From Saccoglossus kowalevskii (Eukaryota > Hemichordata > Enteropneusta > Harrimaniidae): a stretch of 50,360 nucleotides of DNA. The stretch lies in NCBI RefSeq assembly GCF_000003605.2, contig NW_003107602.1:179495-229854 (forward strand). Reading direction: 5' to 3'. The notes under the pieces were generated by a model. It worked only from the letters and a program-made list of their open reading frames with translations. It had not been told where the DNA came from and searched no databases. Made by a program: the position numbers and the translations under genes. Within the stretch, counting starts at the first letter, position 1. The number at the start of each line of letters is the position of its first letter. This document shows, in pieces, positions 1-13,700 of this stretch.

Positions 1-16
1 ACATACGTTCAATGGG

Positions 17-25
17 TATATAAAT
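17..25 (+). promoter_or_regulatory. TATA box of the SLCO transporter gene
   Basis: The sequence reads TATATAAAT in a G-rich 5' context, a near-ideal TATA box. It lies about 140 bases upstream of the start codon, which predicts transcription start near 45-55 and a 5' UTR of roughly 105-115 bases with no upstream ATG. The site is directly visible; the start of transcription is inferred from usual TATA spacing. Confidence 0.65.
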
Positions 26-159
26 TCACGTCGGTGGCAAGATTTCTTCGGGGGATCCAGTGTCAGTGTTACATTTCGTCGTTGTCGGCCGGGACTTCCG
101 GACGACGGTGCACCGAAAACAATAGATTTTCTTCAATAAAACAGTAACCTGTAGTCAGA

Positions 160-1729
160 ATGTCTCTTTCAAGTTCCGACGGAAGTTACGGTCGCCGCTA
201 TTATGATTACAGCCGTGACAGTCAAAGTAGTCCCAGCATTAGCTCTCTAAGTAGCTCTTGTCTGTCAGATGATCACGTGACAAATAATTATCGGCAAAAC
301 GAGATAGTATCTCCTACCAGCTCATCAACCGGAAATCATGGACCTGTGAATGATGGATCGCAGGGGGGAGAAGGTAATTCCCTCTCATACTCACCGGAGA
401 CGCCCGATAAAACGCGAATAAACGGAAGTTCAACTTACCCATCGTCGAATTATAGAAATCCTCCATCGAGTAGACCTTACTCTTCAAATGACAGCCTTCA
501 ATCAGATGATAGAAACAGCGACCCCTCCCCGTACGACGCTCGGCACCCAAGCTCAGACGAGGCTTTGCACGCTCCCTCGAGATCGAGCGTATCAAGCCGA
601 AGTGAGAGTACACCACGCATAGACGGTTCACAACACAGCCTCAGATCGAGGGAAGCTGACAGGCGAAGTCGAACGTCTTCAAGGGCAGAGTCGAATAACG
701 TGTTGCAAGACATCATGGAGGGCATGGGATCCCTACCCCCAGGGTCACAGTCACATGGAAGTGTCAGCGACGATATCCCTCGACTGGAGCCCGAAGGGAG
801 ACACAGCTCGTCGCATGACAGTTTAACTCATAAAAACGACAGTGAACAGAGCCTGACTCGTGCAGGTGGTCCAGGAAGTGGAACAAGCCTGTGCGACACG
901 GAGGAAAAGCAACAACAAGAACATCACATCGAAACCGCGGACAAAATAGAAGAGGAAAATAAGCACAATATCAGTTTGTCCACGGCTGGCGATGTTAAGG
1001 TTTCCGGAAAAGCGAAAGAAAAGAAGAAGAAAAAAAAGAATGTGAAAAGCCAAACTGTGGTGCATGTGGAAGATGGCACGGACCTCCACGACATCGGCAA
1101 TGATCACAAATGCGCTCTTTGCTGTTGTACCTGTGGATGTTTGCAGGGACTCGCAAATTCGAAGTACTTTTTGTTTTTAATATGCGCTTTATTATTGCTG
1201 CAAACGTATCTTGTGGGTTTCATGGCTAGTATGCTGACAACCATAGAGAGGCGTTTTGATCTGTACACCACAGAAGTAGGTATTCTCGCGAGCATGTACG
1301 AAGTCGGTAGTCTTGCCGCCATCGTGTTGGTTTCATATTGTGGCGGAAAATCCCGCACTCATCGTCCAAAGTGGATCGCCGGCGGAGCCTTACTTATCGT
1401 GGTCGGATGCGCCGTGACAGTCTTGCCGCATTTTATCAGCGAGCCTTACGATCCATATGGCAGTCTCATTCGCTATGACAACACAATCACGATCTACGAA
1501 GCTAACTATCGCGAAAATATTTGCAACACCACGGCTAAGGCGCCTGTCTTTGACCGGTGTGATGCGGACGTTCCTATGCTTTTCGGCAAAAAGGACATGA
1601 ATCTGTACTATTATATTATGATGGTATTTGGGCAAGTACTTGTTGGTATGGGTTCAACTCCAGTCATGACACTTGGTGTAGCATATATCGATGACAATGT
1701 GTCGAAGAGGGCAGCACCACTATACATTA
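160..1729 (+). CDS. SLCO: SLCO exon 1: start, N-terminal tail, TM1-TM4
   Basis: This exon encodes residues 1-523 plus the first base of codon 524 (phase 1 donor ATTA|GTAAGT). The first 315 residues are Ser/Arg/Asp-rich and look disordered, with a lysine run (KEKKKKKKN) near residues 286-296. The cysteine cluster at 318-327 directly precedes TM1 ([20 protein letters not shown]), then IERRFDL, a conserved OATP segment. TM2 and TM3 follow, with VSYCGG and LPHFISEPY, then an extracellular loop with a sequon at N456, and TM4 with [11 protein letters not shown]. Reading past 1729 adds only three codons before a stop, so the ORF end at 1737 is intronic. Confidence 0.93.
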
Positions 1730-4700
1730 GTAAGTAAAAACATATTCTTAAATTATTACCGATCATATCATGGAAATGAAATAACAATACGCGTATAATT
1801 GTTTGGATATTATATCGCTTCTGTAGTTTTCAACACGCACACATAAAAAAAAAAAATTGTGGTAAAATCTCATGACCCGTGACCTGAACGTCATTGCATT
1901 ATGCATATCGTAAACCCCTACAGTGTAACCCAACTTTGCATGTATATTTCCCCAATGCAATGACGCATTCAGTCACTGGAAAGACGGAAACGTATCAACG
2001 TATTTTATTTTACAACAAACACAGAACAAACTAAAAACAGTACAATATATTATTTTTATAATACAAATAAAATGCAGAACAAGATATGTCAGTGTCATCC
2101 ATGAGATGGCCCAGTTTCTCATGCATCATTAACAGCCACATTGACCTTAAATACAACACCATGTTCCAATTATGGGAACCCTGGGAAACATCTAACTCTA
2201 AAAAGATAAAGTATGTGCATATATATGTTTACTGCCACTGCTAGATTTTTTTTTCCTAAATCGCGCTCACGCTTTCTAAAGTAATATCATGATTTGAAAA
2301 AAAAATCTAAATATTAATAGGCACAAAAATGTAGTGTTTTTGTGTGTTTTGACTTACGGATTAGTTTGTATTAAGAGAACGCGGGGTTGCATACGTTATA
2401 GAATGTAACGGTTGGGATCTCAATAATAAGATGGTCACTTTTCACTCGCGATGAATACCGCTATAGTGCAGGGCATTATTAAGGTGACGTTTCCAGCTGT
2501 TTTTATTACTTATCACGGCAGTATCACACTGCTTGACAACAATAGCCGCGGTGTGTATTCCGTACTACACAGGCAGCTATCTCATATTTCAAAAGCATGA
2601 TCAGCAAATACGTATTATGGTTAGATTTATTCATTTTCCACCATGGCACGTAGCGCAGCTGACGATGAGTTTTCCGTATCGCACTTCCGATCACTCGCAG
2701 CGAAATGCATCATATAGTTATGATAATAAGGATGAGAATATGAACTTAACCTGCGGCAATTATTATAAATTGGAGGAAAGTGAAACATGCTGAATTCTCT
2801 TCGGAAAAGAAAGAACGTATGCAAAGAAATAGACTATTTATTTTACGGCCCAATTTTAGTTCCAACGACGACGCCAGCAGAATTATACATTAGACGAGTC
2901 CAACTAAAAGTCAGAAAAATTATATATCGACATGAACCCCCTATCTTAGTTATTATTATTATACTTTGTGGTTTACGGCAGCGTACATCGCTAATTGATT
3001 TTATACCAGGGTATGTGCCTGTCGTTACAACATTGTGTATTCTATCAGGTCGCAATGGTCGCGTGGATGTGCAAAAACGTAAACAACACGGTAACAATCA
3101 AGTTAGGGGAACTTGTCAGTTTACATCTAGGTCCAACATGCAATTAATACTACTATGGGTTACGTGTCCTTGAGTTTCATTTTAGTATGTATTGTTACTA
3201 TCGGGAACAAAGTGACGTTGATTGTAAAAGCGACGTTTTCTCCACGGTCAAGTCCTGGGCCAAGTACGCACAATAGCGAGAGACAATCAATATGAATCTG
3301 AGACATAATTATTGGTAAAATGTATTGTCCACGAAAAGCAACTTGCAAATGACAATTTTATGGAAAATTACACAAATTCAGAACTGGAAATAATTCAAAG
3401 AACCGATTATTGACATTTGAACAGAAGTGACAGTAAACTCATTTGCATATTATATTCTAACAATAGCTTGACCTAATTTATCGTACAAATATCTTGCTAT
3501 TTATCCTCGTGTTCAGCCACACATTTTTTCTGCAGTGTATTGTGCACACACATTAAAATGAAAAACGAAATATCCATCATAATTAAATAATTTTAACAAT
3601 TGTATTCACAATATTAACGCCATTTAATTATAAGCGATATTAGATAGGTTTTTCATAATAGCAAGTACGCCTCCAGTCACGTATCACTTTCGTTTTATTA
3701 TATATCATTGCTAGTATGTTGTTGCTTTCTGGGGAAACATTCAATACTGAGTTGCATCGCAGCCAAAGTTCAATTTATAGAATTGTATTTGAAATTAATT
3801 CTGCTTTGGTGGTTTTTGAGAAATGTTCAGTTTCGCATTGGAGAGTCTCTTTGTCTAGTTTCCAGTGCCTTGTTAATTTCATATTTCACCCTTCATTGAG
3901 GCGTCACGTGGGGACGTTGACCGTGACTGATTCAAGAGTTCGTTCCTTCCGCTAGTGCATGTGTTCGGTTGTTCGTTTTTTAGTTACTATCTTCCTCCAC
4001 CGAGACATATTCTCGCTCTTCATTTTAACAAATGTCAGCTCCTGCTGCAAATATCAGTCCCGCGTTTAGCAAATTGCCGTTATGTTAAAACGTTTTACAA
4101 TTTCACCATTAAAACATTAAGTAGAAGAGAAATAATTGAATTGCGTTCAGGCCATGTTTTCACCTCGCAAATCTGAATGCTCTCTCACTCTAAAATTAGC
4201 TTTAGAAATTTAAAATATTAGTAAGTTTTTACTGAAATGTTTTCGAGAACTAAAACTTAAAGGGCGACAGTCGTCGTGCCACGCCCTGTTCGATATGGGA
4301 CTCATAGCCACTTATACAACGTGTGTAAACTACATTGTTTATTTGAAATGAAAATCGAACACGCGCTGCGCGACGATCACCGCGCTTTAAAATGGCGTAG
4401 TATGCGCGCAGCGCGTAATCGAGTTTCAGGTAAATAAACAAGTTTTACACGCGTTGTATACTATGAGACCCCTATCGAACAGGATGCGTCGCGACGACCA
4501 CCGCCCTTGAACTTGGTTTGAACTTTCTGGAGTTACGGCATATATTAAAAACCATATCACGTGGTGTCCATGTCCGTTGACGCGGCGTATCGATGTTGTG
4601 TATTACAGGCTCTTTGTCTGCTTACATGTTAACTGCTCTTAAAATACGGAATACTTACACAGACAGCTAATATAAGTTGTTTAAATTTTTGCAGTTTTCT

Positions 4701-7700
4701 CTCCGCATATTTGTACTATTTCAGGCTTAGCAATAAATATTCAGGAGTCGGGATAGCACTTTTATTTTAAGAGAATCAACACTGAGGTAATTGGAGACGC
4801 ATTTCGCAACATCAGTGTCTGCCTATGCATTAACACAAGTCGTCGCGACTCCAACTTTGTCTCACTGTCAACCTATAATATAGTATACAAACTGTCACAC
4901 ACAGTAATCTGACCTGACTTCCGTGATGATCTGACCCTCCAGCAATAGTTTGCATACCTGCGGTGAATGCTAATTTACTGGCCAATAATAAACTTTTAGC
5001 ACTTTTATTTACTCGGGTGTGAATGAGAGAATGAAGTTATTTTTTTTAAAGTTATATTTATATAATAAATGAACGCATGATGATTGGATAAACGAACAAA
5101 TGAATAATTAAATTATGAGAAGAACGAATGGTATAGAAAATAATATACTTGATTATGTTGTGCACGCTTTATTTTGTTTATTCCTCAATGTGGGCATCAT
5201 CTGCTTTGACCTATTTATGCTATTATGGTAAAGACTGACATGGCCGTATTCAAATTCAATCTTCCTCACTATATAGTATATTAAAAAGTAAACGATTCAA
5301 AACAGACACGTGACAATCACCAAACATTGTCAGTGTTCAATCATCCGTGTATCGTCTCCTTTACTGGCTATTTCCGCCATTTAATCCCGACCTGACGGAC
5401 GCCGCGAGAGCAGAAGACATAATTTAAGATGGCTTATAAATAATGGAAAACGTATTTACGACTAGATACTGAATCCTCTCCATCACTACGCCACCTGACA
5501 GCGACGACAGGTTAATTGCATTACCATTAGGTTGTATGTTAAGATAAGCTGTCAAATTTCAATTGTCGGTTAGTCTGCCATCTTACCCAGGGTGAGCGTA
5601 CGGGGTAATTACGTAGGGTGGTTATAATAAACGACGTTAAATCTAGCTATGCATTACTTTACACAGTGTTCAGCGAAGCAGGACAGGGTTTATATTTAAA
5701 CATACCCAGCAACTTAAACCAATAATTAACGTTAACTACTCGTGCACTCAAAATATGTCTAGTTCGATAAATAATTAAGCAATAGTTGAAACCATCGCAA
5801 AACGAGTGAGGTGTAATTATGATGTCGTTGCCGAGAAAGGGCTTCTTAAAACGAAACTCAACAGTGTTTCTAATTGTTACCTTGTCTCAAATAAAAAAAA
5901 ATGGAAATTTTTAAAAGGAAAAGAAAAAAAAAACATATGATATTTTTTTTTTTTTTTTTTTTTTTTTTTGTAATTTTAACGGATGTGAGAGAATCGAAAC
6001 CGTTTTTTTATTTTTAATGGATGAAACGGAATCGAAATCGTATGTCAGTGCCCGGCGGCAGCAATAGCTTATTTAACTGTTTTTGCAAATATGAACTGCA
6101 CATGAATTTCGATCATTTATTTATAGAAGTTGTAAATGTAGTCATGGACTTGTGTCGTATTATAAAAGACCAATGAATGAAATGTCAATCGGGTTAATAA
6201 AGAAAAGTAAAAGAAAATCGTGTCACGTGACAGAATGACTGTGTCCTAATCGTCGTTTTCGATGTTCAAAAAGCTTTAATATGTATTTAATTATCACCAT
6301 TAACGTGTATGTATACGATCTTGACCACGTTCAATGAGGTTTAACTAGCATAATTAATTAAATTTAGTAATTAAAAATGTGGATTCTAAATAGACTCGAT
6401 TTCAAGTTTACGGCGTTACTCATTAATTGCATCGTGTTCTCGCGGCTTATTAAGGCTTGAGTTATTAATTACATATGGTAAACGGTGATTTGTTTACATA
6501 TACAACTTGCGCAATTGTTCATCTGCTCAGAACATGGTGTTGTGTTCATGATATAGCATATACATGCAATGTTATTCATTTACCACAGCGAAAAGACACT
6601 GTAATTTAATCAATAACAATTCGAAGACTAAGTTGAATTAGAAAATACAATGGTAGTAAAATTATTCACTGATTGCATATTTGATACATTGTCGATGGTA
6701 AGAGACATTAAACATGCAATATGGACGAAAACATGTAATTTTTTAATATTATTGTTCGATACTCCCTGCTGTAGACCAAATTGAAGTAAGGTTTATCATA
6801 AACTAAAATGTTACGTTTGCAGGAGAAGCAACAGTATTCGTCAAATCAAAACCACTAATACGCATGTGCAGTGATTGTTAATGTGCGTAAAACAACCAGT
6901 GCGCATGCGTGTAAGAGAATTCCATTGCTTCGTCCAACGAATACTCTGATCTGAATTACAAATACAGCGTTTTCAGTTCCTGATAAATTATACTTCCGTG
7001 TACTTATATATGCAGTATCAAACACACAGTGCTAGAAATACACTTTTCGTTCATATTGCATCTTTAATAAATTATTGTTACTGTTTTAAACATTGAGAAT
7101 ATTATTACGCGTATAATTGTGACGATATGTTTACTAGTAATTATGATTACAAAAATGAACCTGAAATGTTGTCTATTTCTATGATAGCTCAACAAAGAAC
7201 CCCGCCGTATCACGTTCCGATTCGTTTCCATGACGACAATGTAACTACCTGTCTCATAATGTAAGAAGTAAAGATAATTCAAATGTTTACACGGAGAAAG
7301 GTTCAATTCACGGGCACTTAATGGTCACCATACGCGTACCGACCTTCCATGAGCTCAGTGTCAACTATATGTTATTTTTGTTGTGAACACTTTCAAATTG
7401 ATAGAAAAAACATTCACTAGTTGTTAGTAGATAACAATATTGCTACCTAATACTAAACACGGCGATCATAAATAATAGCCACTGTAATACGTAGCATCAC
7501 ATAGCGTCTTATGTAGCAAGCTTTTTAAGTAATTATTTTTTTTTATTAAAAGACAGTATAGATAGTGACGTGAAAATTACTGCGTTGTTGAAAAACGGCG
7601 TCAGCGATATCGTCATTGTATGGGCGGACTGCTTTATAAAGAAGTATTTTAATAATAACATCTGGAAGCTTTGCCGAACACACCGACGTATACGCTTGAA

Positions 7701-10700
7701 TAGGTTGCCATGGCAACGACTTGTGTTCGCTTAAATACACTGGAATGTGTCGAACGTGTCTTTGTTGAGTGAAATGTACATATACACATCCATTGCAGTG
7801 ATTATCGACTGTGTTTTTCCTCTTTTTTTTTATAATTCTGACAATTATTGTTTTTTTAAGAAGAAAAGTCAATGTTTAGACGAAAAGCATTCAATGCAGA
7901 AAACACAGCGAGCTGTAATAGTGTTGGAGCATATTAATAACATAAGTAAATTCAAGAAATAAATGTTATACATTGCCTCTGCTACAATGCTACAAAGGTG
8001 TTTAATATGTACTTGCGAAGATTATAATACATCGTTATGTATTAATGTATTCTATCTCATCATTGGAATCCTTTCTATATATCTTACGGTTGATAGATCA
8101 GATAACTATCATCAACCCCTCGATGATCACATGCCTTCGTATAATTATAAAAAGTAACTTCTGCAACATGGTGATTATTTTGTACATTAATGATCTTGCA
8201 AATACTGCTATTAATACCGAGTGCATAATTTCAAAGTTGTCTGACTGAAATTACATGCAGCGTTTATGAATCAAAATGAGACGATGTACAATTGTATGTT
8301 CTCTGTGATTACCTCATAGTAACATGTGCATTTATATGAATAGATAAAAAAAAAACATTTAAATCTGTCACTCCGCACTGTTATATCTTCGCCATTATCA
8401 CATACATAAACATGCCATTGTGATTGTGTGTAGATTACAACGAAGCTTACGCCATTTAGACGTAGGCACGGAATACCAATTCGGGCTATCCTACTGACGT
8501 ATTCGCTGAGGATTAGAGGGACGCATCGCGAACCTCGCACTAATATTATTTTAGGCGTTGCCGTTATTAGATACAGCGAAATATACGATTTTCAATAAGT
8601 GATAGCGAATGTGGTAATGTACAAATTCAAGAAATTTCTCTCGTGTTGTTGGACTTATCAAACCATTCAAGTTAATAAACCGTTAAAATTATCTAATGCG
8701 AGCTTCACTTGCAGATTTTTACAATATCGTCGAGTTCGCAGACACCAACCTGAACGGATCGTTAAAAGCGTCCACTTTTAAGTAATTCAATAAAACCAGT
8801 CAAGACAAATTGATTTAGACTGAAATTCATTTATTATTCCGTGTATGCGTTATGTTTCTAATGGAAAGTCTCCTTTACTTTATATTTCATAAATTTCCGG
8901 TGCCACTACGTGATGATAAGTGGGGAGGACCACGTGATCATCTGATATGATCGTGCTATCATGCAAGTCATCACTAAAACACGCCCGGATATTACATGGC
9001 TATAGCGTGTGACAAACTCGGTTAACACCTGATGTAATTTAATTTTGCTGTTTTTTTAATTGCGCTAACCTAATTAATTATGGCGTATTGCATCCCTTGA
9101 GATTTTGTTTTTCTAAAAGCACATGCATATAAATGTTACAAAGGATACGTATATATATATATCATATTATAGTGTCTGGATCCTGTTGGCAGTTTCTGTT
9201 TCTGTTTCGCTGTTTCTCGGCCCCAGATATTGTTTGTTTTTCGTGCAGCGAACCTTTACAATTATTTGACACATGTTTTAAGTAGAATGTTTATGTTGCC
9301 TTCGGTCGCGATGCATTATGGGCATCAATATACAATGCGAGGAAGAGGGAAGTTTTAGAATAGACTCACGTCCTACACCCCCAGGGATTACGTATGTCGA
9401 GTGAGACACGATATATAATAATGCAATCTGCGTACTGTGTAGACATTATAGAATCTACAGGGTCCTATGAGAACAATAATGGTGACAATATTGAACACCT
9501 GTTCCGTAATTAAATGCTGTAATTGCAAACATATTTGTACACCGGGATATGAAACTCTTTATCGTAATCGTTCTCGCGGTGGTCATTTCACAAACACAAA
9601 ACTTTTTAATGTTTGAAATCGTCTAAACCTGTTTTATCAAATACCATGGTAACATAAATCAATAGAACAGTGGACGCACTGATGGGAAAGACGGATCATT
9701 ATTTGAGGGGGGACATCAAGTCGCGCGGTGCTCCCGTTCTTAACGAGATCTTGGCGGCCGTTAACGCGTCTATATTCATAAATTATAATCAGCAGTATGT
9801 TGAACAACCGTTTAGACAAGTACAGTGTAAACATTTTGGAATAGCTCGCTGCGATCTCAGCAAATTTGGTTGAATAGCTGGATTAGCGGAGCCCTAATTT
9901 AGGCGAAAGTTTAACTATATAATTGCAAAAATAACAGACGTATTGCAGAATTAGCAGAAAAACACATTACGTAAGTTAACAAAATTCAATATGTTTGATG
10001 GTAGATCTACTACGTATTTTGGTGTCAGGTCACACATTTGGAATTTCTCCCAGGCGTTGCTTATTACCTGAATAATATACCAACGATCAGAAATGTACGG
10101 GACCCCCCCTCAAAATATGCATTAGTACTTGTACCTTCGCTATTGGGCGTCGCACGTACAATTCAAAGGTCAAATTCCTCGCTATTATGCGAACAGGCGA
10201 CGGGCATCGCGAGGAGCCGAAAGGTACACTCAGATAAATTCCTTTTTTATTCACTGGCAACATTCTAGTACACTCTAGGCTGCGTATGACCTATTTCTGT
10301 AATGTGATTGATTACTAGAGCATATTCATAATTAAAGTTTTACAGTAGAATGGGTTTGCAACTGACATGAGTTGTCTTTCCTACCGAATTCTGTAAAACT
10401 ATGACAATGTTAATACCGTAGTTTTTACCCGAAGTGGGTAACACTAACATCATACTGTGCACGAAATGTTCTTTAGTCAACTATAATATACAGACATGGG
10501 TCAATCATCTCCTCGGTCATTATTAATTAATGAATGAATTCGTTTATTCACTAGAATAAACTTTATGTCTCGACGCACAATTTCCCGCAGTCTTGTATTT
10601 TCTGTGTATAAATAAATTTACATCGTACCTTACTTATTATATTCAGCACCGCGAGGCGTTTGTCGCAGTACGTTAACCCGACGTATTGTCCAGTCTTGTT

Positions 10701-13700
10701 CGTCGCCTAATCACTGAATTAGTCCTCATAATACCCGTCTCCAACTCTACTATTTGGTAGGTCAATGTTAAATCCAGTGACCGAATCGAAATTCTAATTA
10801 TTCTCTTGCAGTAATCATGTAACTGCGAACGAGCCTTAATGCTGATAACTTAATATGACGGGGTACCACGTGCTACAGAAACTCATGAATGCTATATTAA
10901 CGCATTTTTCGTTTTTTGTATACAGTTTGAATTCATTGATACGCGTTTTGCATTACAATAAATGATGAGAAAGAACTGTGTATTCGTGCTGTGAACTATG
11001 ACAATATTGAAAATGCTTAACATCAGTCTCTTTTTGTCACTGAACAGAATAGTTCCACATCGAAAAAGATATATGAACTTAAGGAATTAAAATAATTCAA
11101 CAGGCTTACAGCTAAAAATTGCGCGATCTATACAGAAATTCTCAACTTCTACTTATACCGTAACCTATTGAGGGCTGAATGTCTAGTCTAAAAATAATAA
11201 TGTGTACATGTTCCAAGCTATTGCATATATGTCGAAAAAAATGGCATCAATCCGAGTCAATTAATTGTGTCTGACATCTCTACCTCTCTACTGAGCGACG
11301 AAACTGCATAAACTACACGCAACATATACGCTGGAAAATAAAATCAGATCATTACATTGTTTTAATGAAAAAAAGAACTCTATGCGAGTGAATGGTCGAC
11401 TTAGTAAAATCATAATTACAGTTATCCTTTTAAAAATTGAAAAAAAAAAATGAATGTTGTGTTAACTCGATAAGAGCAGAATTACGCAAATGTGAAACAG
11501 TGATTTGTGCTTACTGGTTGATTTTTATAATAATTCTGCCTTGTAACGTTAGCAATATTGATGTTGTCCTAAATTTCTATGAATATTTTATATCTAAGTT
11601 TCACAATTTGATACAAATCCTTTTGTCTGAAAAGTTTGGTTGTACATAATGCAATTCAATACCTTTACCTGGTGGCTATTAATTTATAATCCTATGTATA
11701 TATGGGAAAATGGAATAATATTTATAATATAATATTCGTTATACTTTATTCAATAATAATCTAATAAATTAAATTAAATTTTACCTTGATTTAATTGCCA
11801 AGTTTTGCATTTTATTCCACGATATGCGTTGTGTTTTGTAAGGGGACGTGTTATACATGTTATGGTGTGGTATGATAGATATGATAGGTTTTCAGTGGGA
11901 GTGCAGAATTGAATTTCAAGTGTCAAAATGAAGTTACCAGTGGGAGTTAACACACAGAATTGAATGTCAAGTGTCAAATTAGATTGGAGGTTGGTGATAA
12001 ATTATCAATTCATAGTCCCATGGCCATGGCAGTGGAGACAAGAAGTAATCTTCGCTGTCGCCCGTGTCTTGTGAAATATTGAAACTAGACAATGTATCAA
12101 GTGACGCGGGGTATTGGCGACGGAGTCATCACGCGATAAGTCATTCATCATCGCGAGTTTCTGAGTGACGTCACTTCATGTCATCTCGATTACTAGTAAA
12201 GCATGATTATTGATTCTAAAGTGGATAAAACTAAATGTCTGGGATTAAATTTGAATATATGGTGAGAACTACTAATCCACGAATGGATCGGGACCACGAT
12301 ATACATTGTGTATTTTAATGGACAGATACTCATATTATATATGTGCATGTCAGTGGGAAATAATTACCGTCTAATGAGAACAAATGCTGTTATAGTGTTT
12401 CAGTCATTACTATTATTGTATTAAGGAAGGTGTCAAATTTACTTGTCAGGTCTCCACAAAGGAATACAATTGTACCTGATTTTATTTGACTGAATAATGA
12501 GAAAAAGAAAAAGTAGTAATTTGATTCTGATGGGCAATGCGTTGTGACATCTTGGGGGTACGTCATGTTATGATGACTTCGTCACGTGTTATGAATTCAA
12601 CAATGTGGTTGGTTCTTGAAGTTTTTTTGGCACTAAATTGTCGCGTCAATTTTTCGCATATATATACAAATTAATGAAGGAATCTAGTTCAGTTCACTTT
12701 CGCGTAGATTCAGTGATATGATTGAGTTTAGACATGGGTTTACTACTTGTGCACGTGTATTCTGAAATACGCACCGGGAATTCAGAAATCCGTGGTGACT
12801 TTTACAGCGACACATAAACTGTATATCATTCATTTCTAGGACATATGTATGTGTTTCATGTGATAAAAAATTTAACAGACTCGAGTGGTAGAGTTCATCA
12901 ATTTTGGAGGAAAAAAAGTAAAAATGAACACGCTTATTTCATACATTATATATTAGAGCCTTGTCTAGCTTTACCGTGGCCTCACATATATAGGTCATAC
13001 TGACCAGGAATACTCGTTTTCAAATGTCTAATTTTGTCTGTGGTGTCATAGTTTTGGCTTTCGTTTGTCCATCTAGTCGCTGTAAGTCTGCGTTTATTAC
13101 ACGCTGCTTCGGGACTTCTCTTTAGGGTCACAACGAGGTGCGTATTTGCTTGCAGTGACGGTGCGCTTTGCCATGATCATGATTTCCAATCTCTTGTTGT
13201 GTTTTTATGTTCGTAATGTGCCGTGTTATTATGGCATCCTTTCACACGCGATCATAATATGGAATCTTGCAAATCTTTCTGTACAATATCATGACATACA
13301 CCTGTCACTCTCTGTACATATACTCGGATGTAAATAATCGTGTAAAAACGCATAATTGATACTTAGTCACGTAACATGACATCATGCATCAACGTGAATA
13401 TTCAGGACAGTGTGTTTGATTACAGTAGTTTCAGGGATTTTGCACTTCTTAAAAGTTGCTGTGACATGTATTGCAGAGTGTGCTCATATTGATTTTGTAA
13501 TCATACAATGCCGCACAAAGGGGAAGTGAGCGGTATGCTTGTACGTCGGAAACAGGACATGGTAAACTATAACACATTGTAACTACCCAAATAAAATATG
13601 TTCTGGTTCTACCACCAAGTACGTGTAGTTTTCATGAACATAACAAGACAGATTCATTAAGACGTATTTATCATTTAGTTTACAAATTGACTTCTCTTTA

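Noticed and set aside
2787-3173. 128-codon open frame in SLCO intron 1
   Set aside because: Composition is not protein-like, no family similarity is seen, and it lies inside an intron whose flanking exons join perfectly.
5943-5969. Poly(T) as the tail of a processed retrocopy
   Set aside because: No recognisable retroelement or gene body lies on the expected side, so only a homopolymer run is reported.
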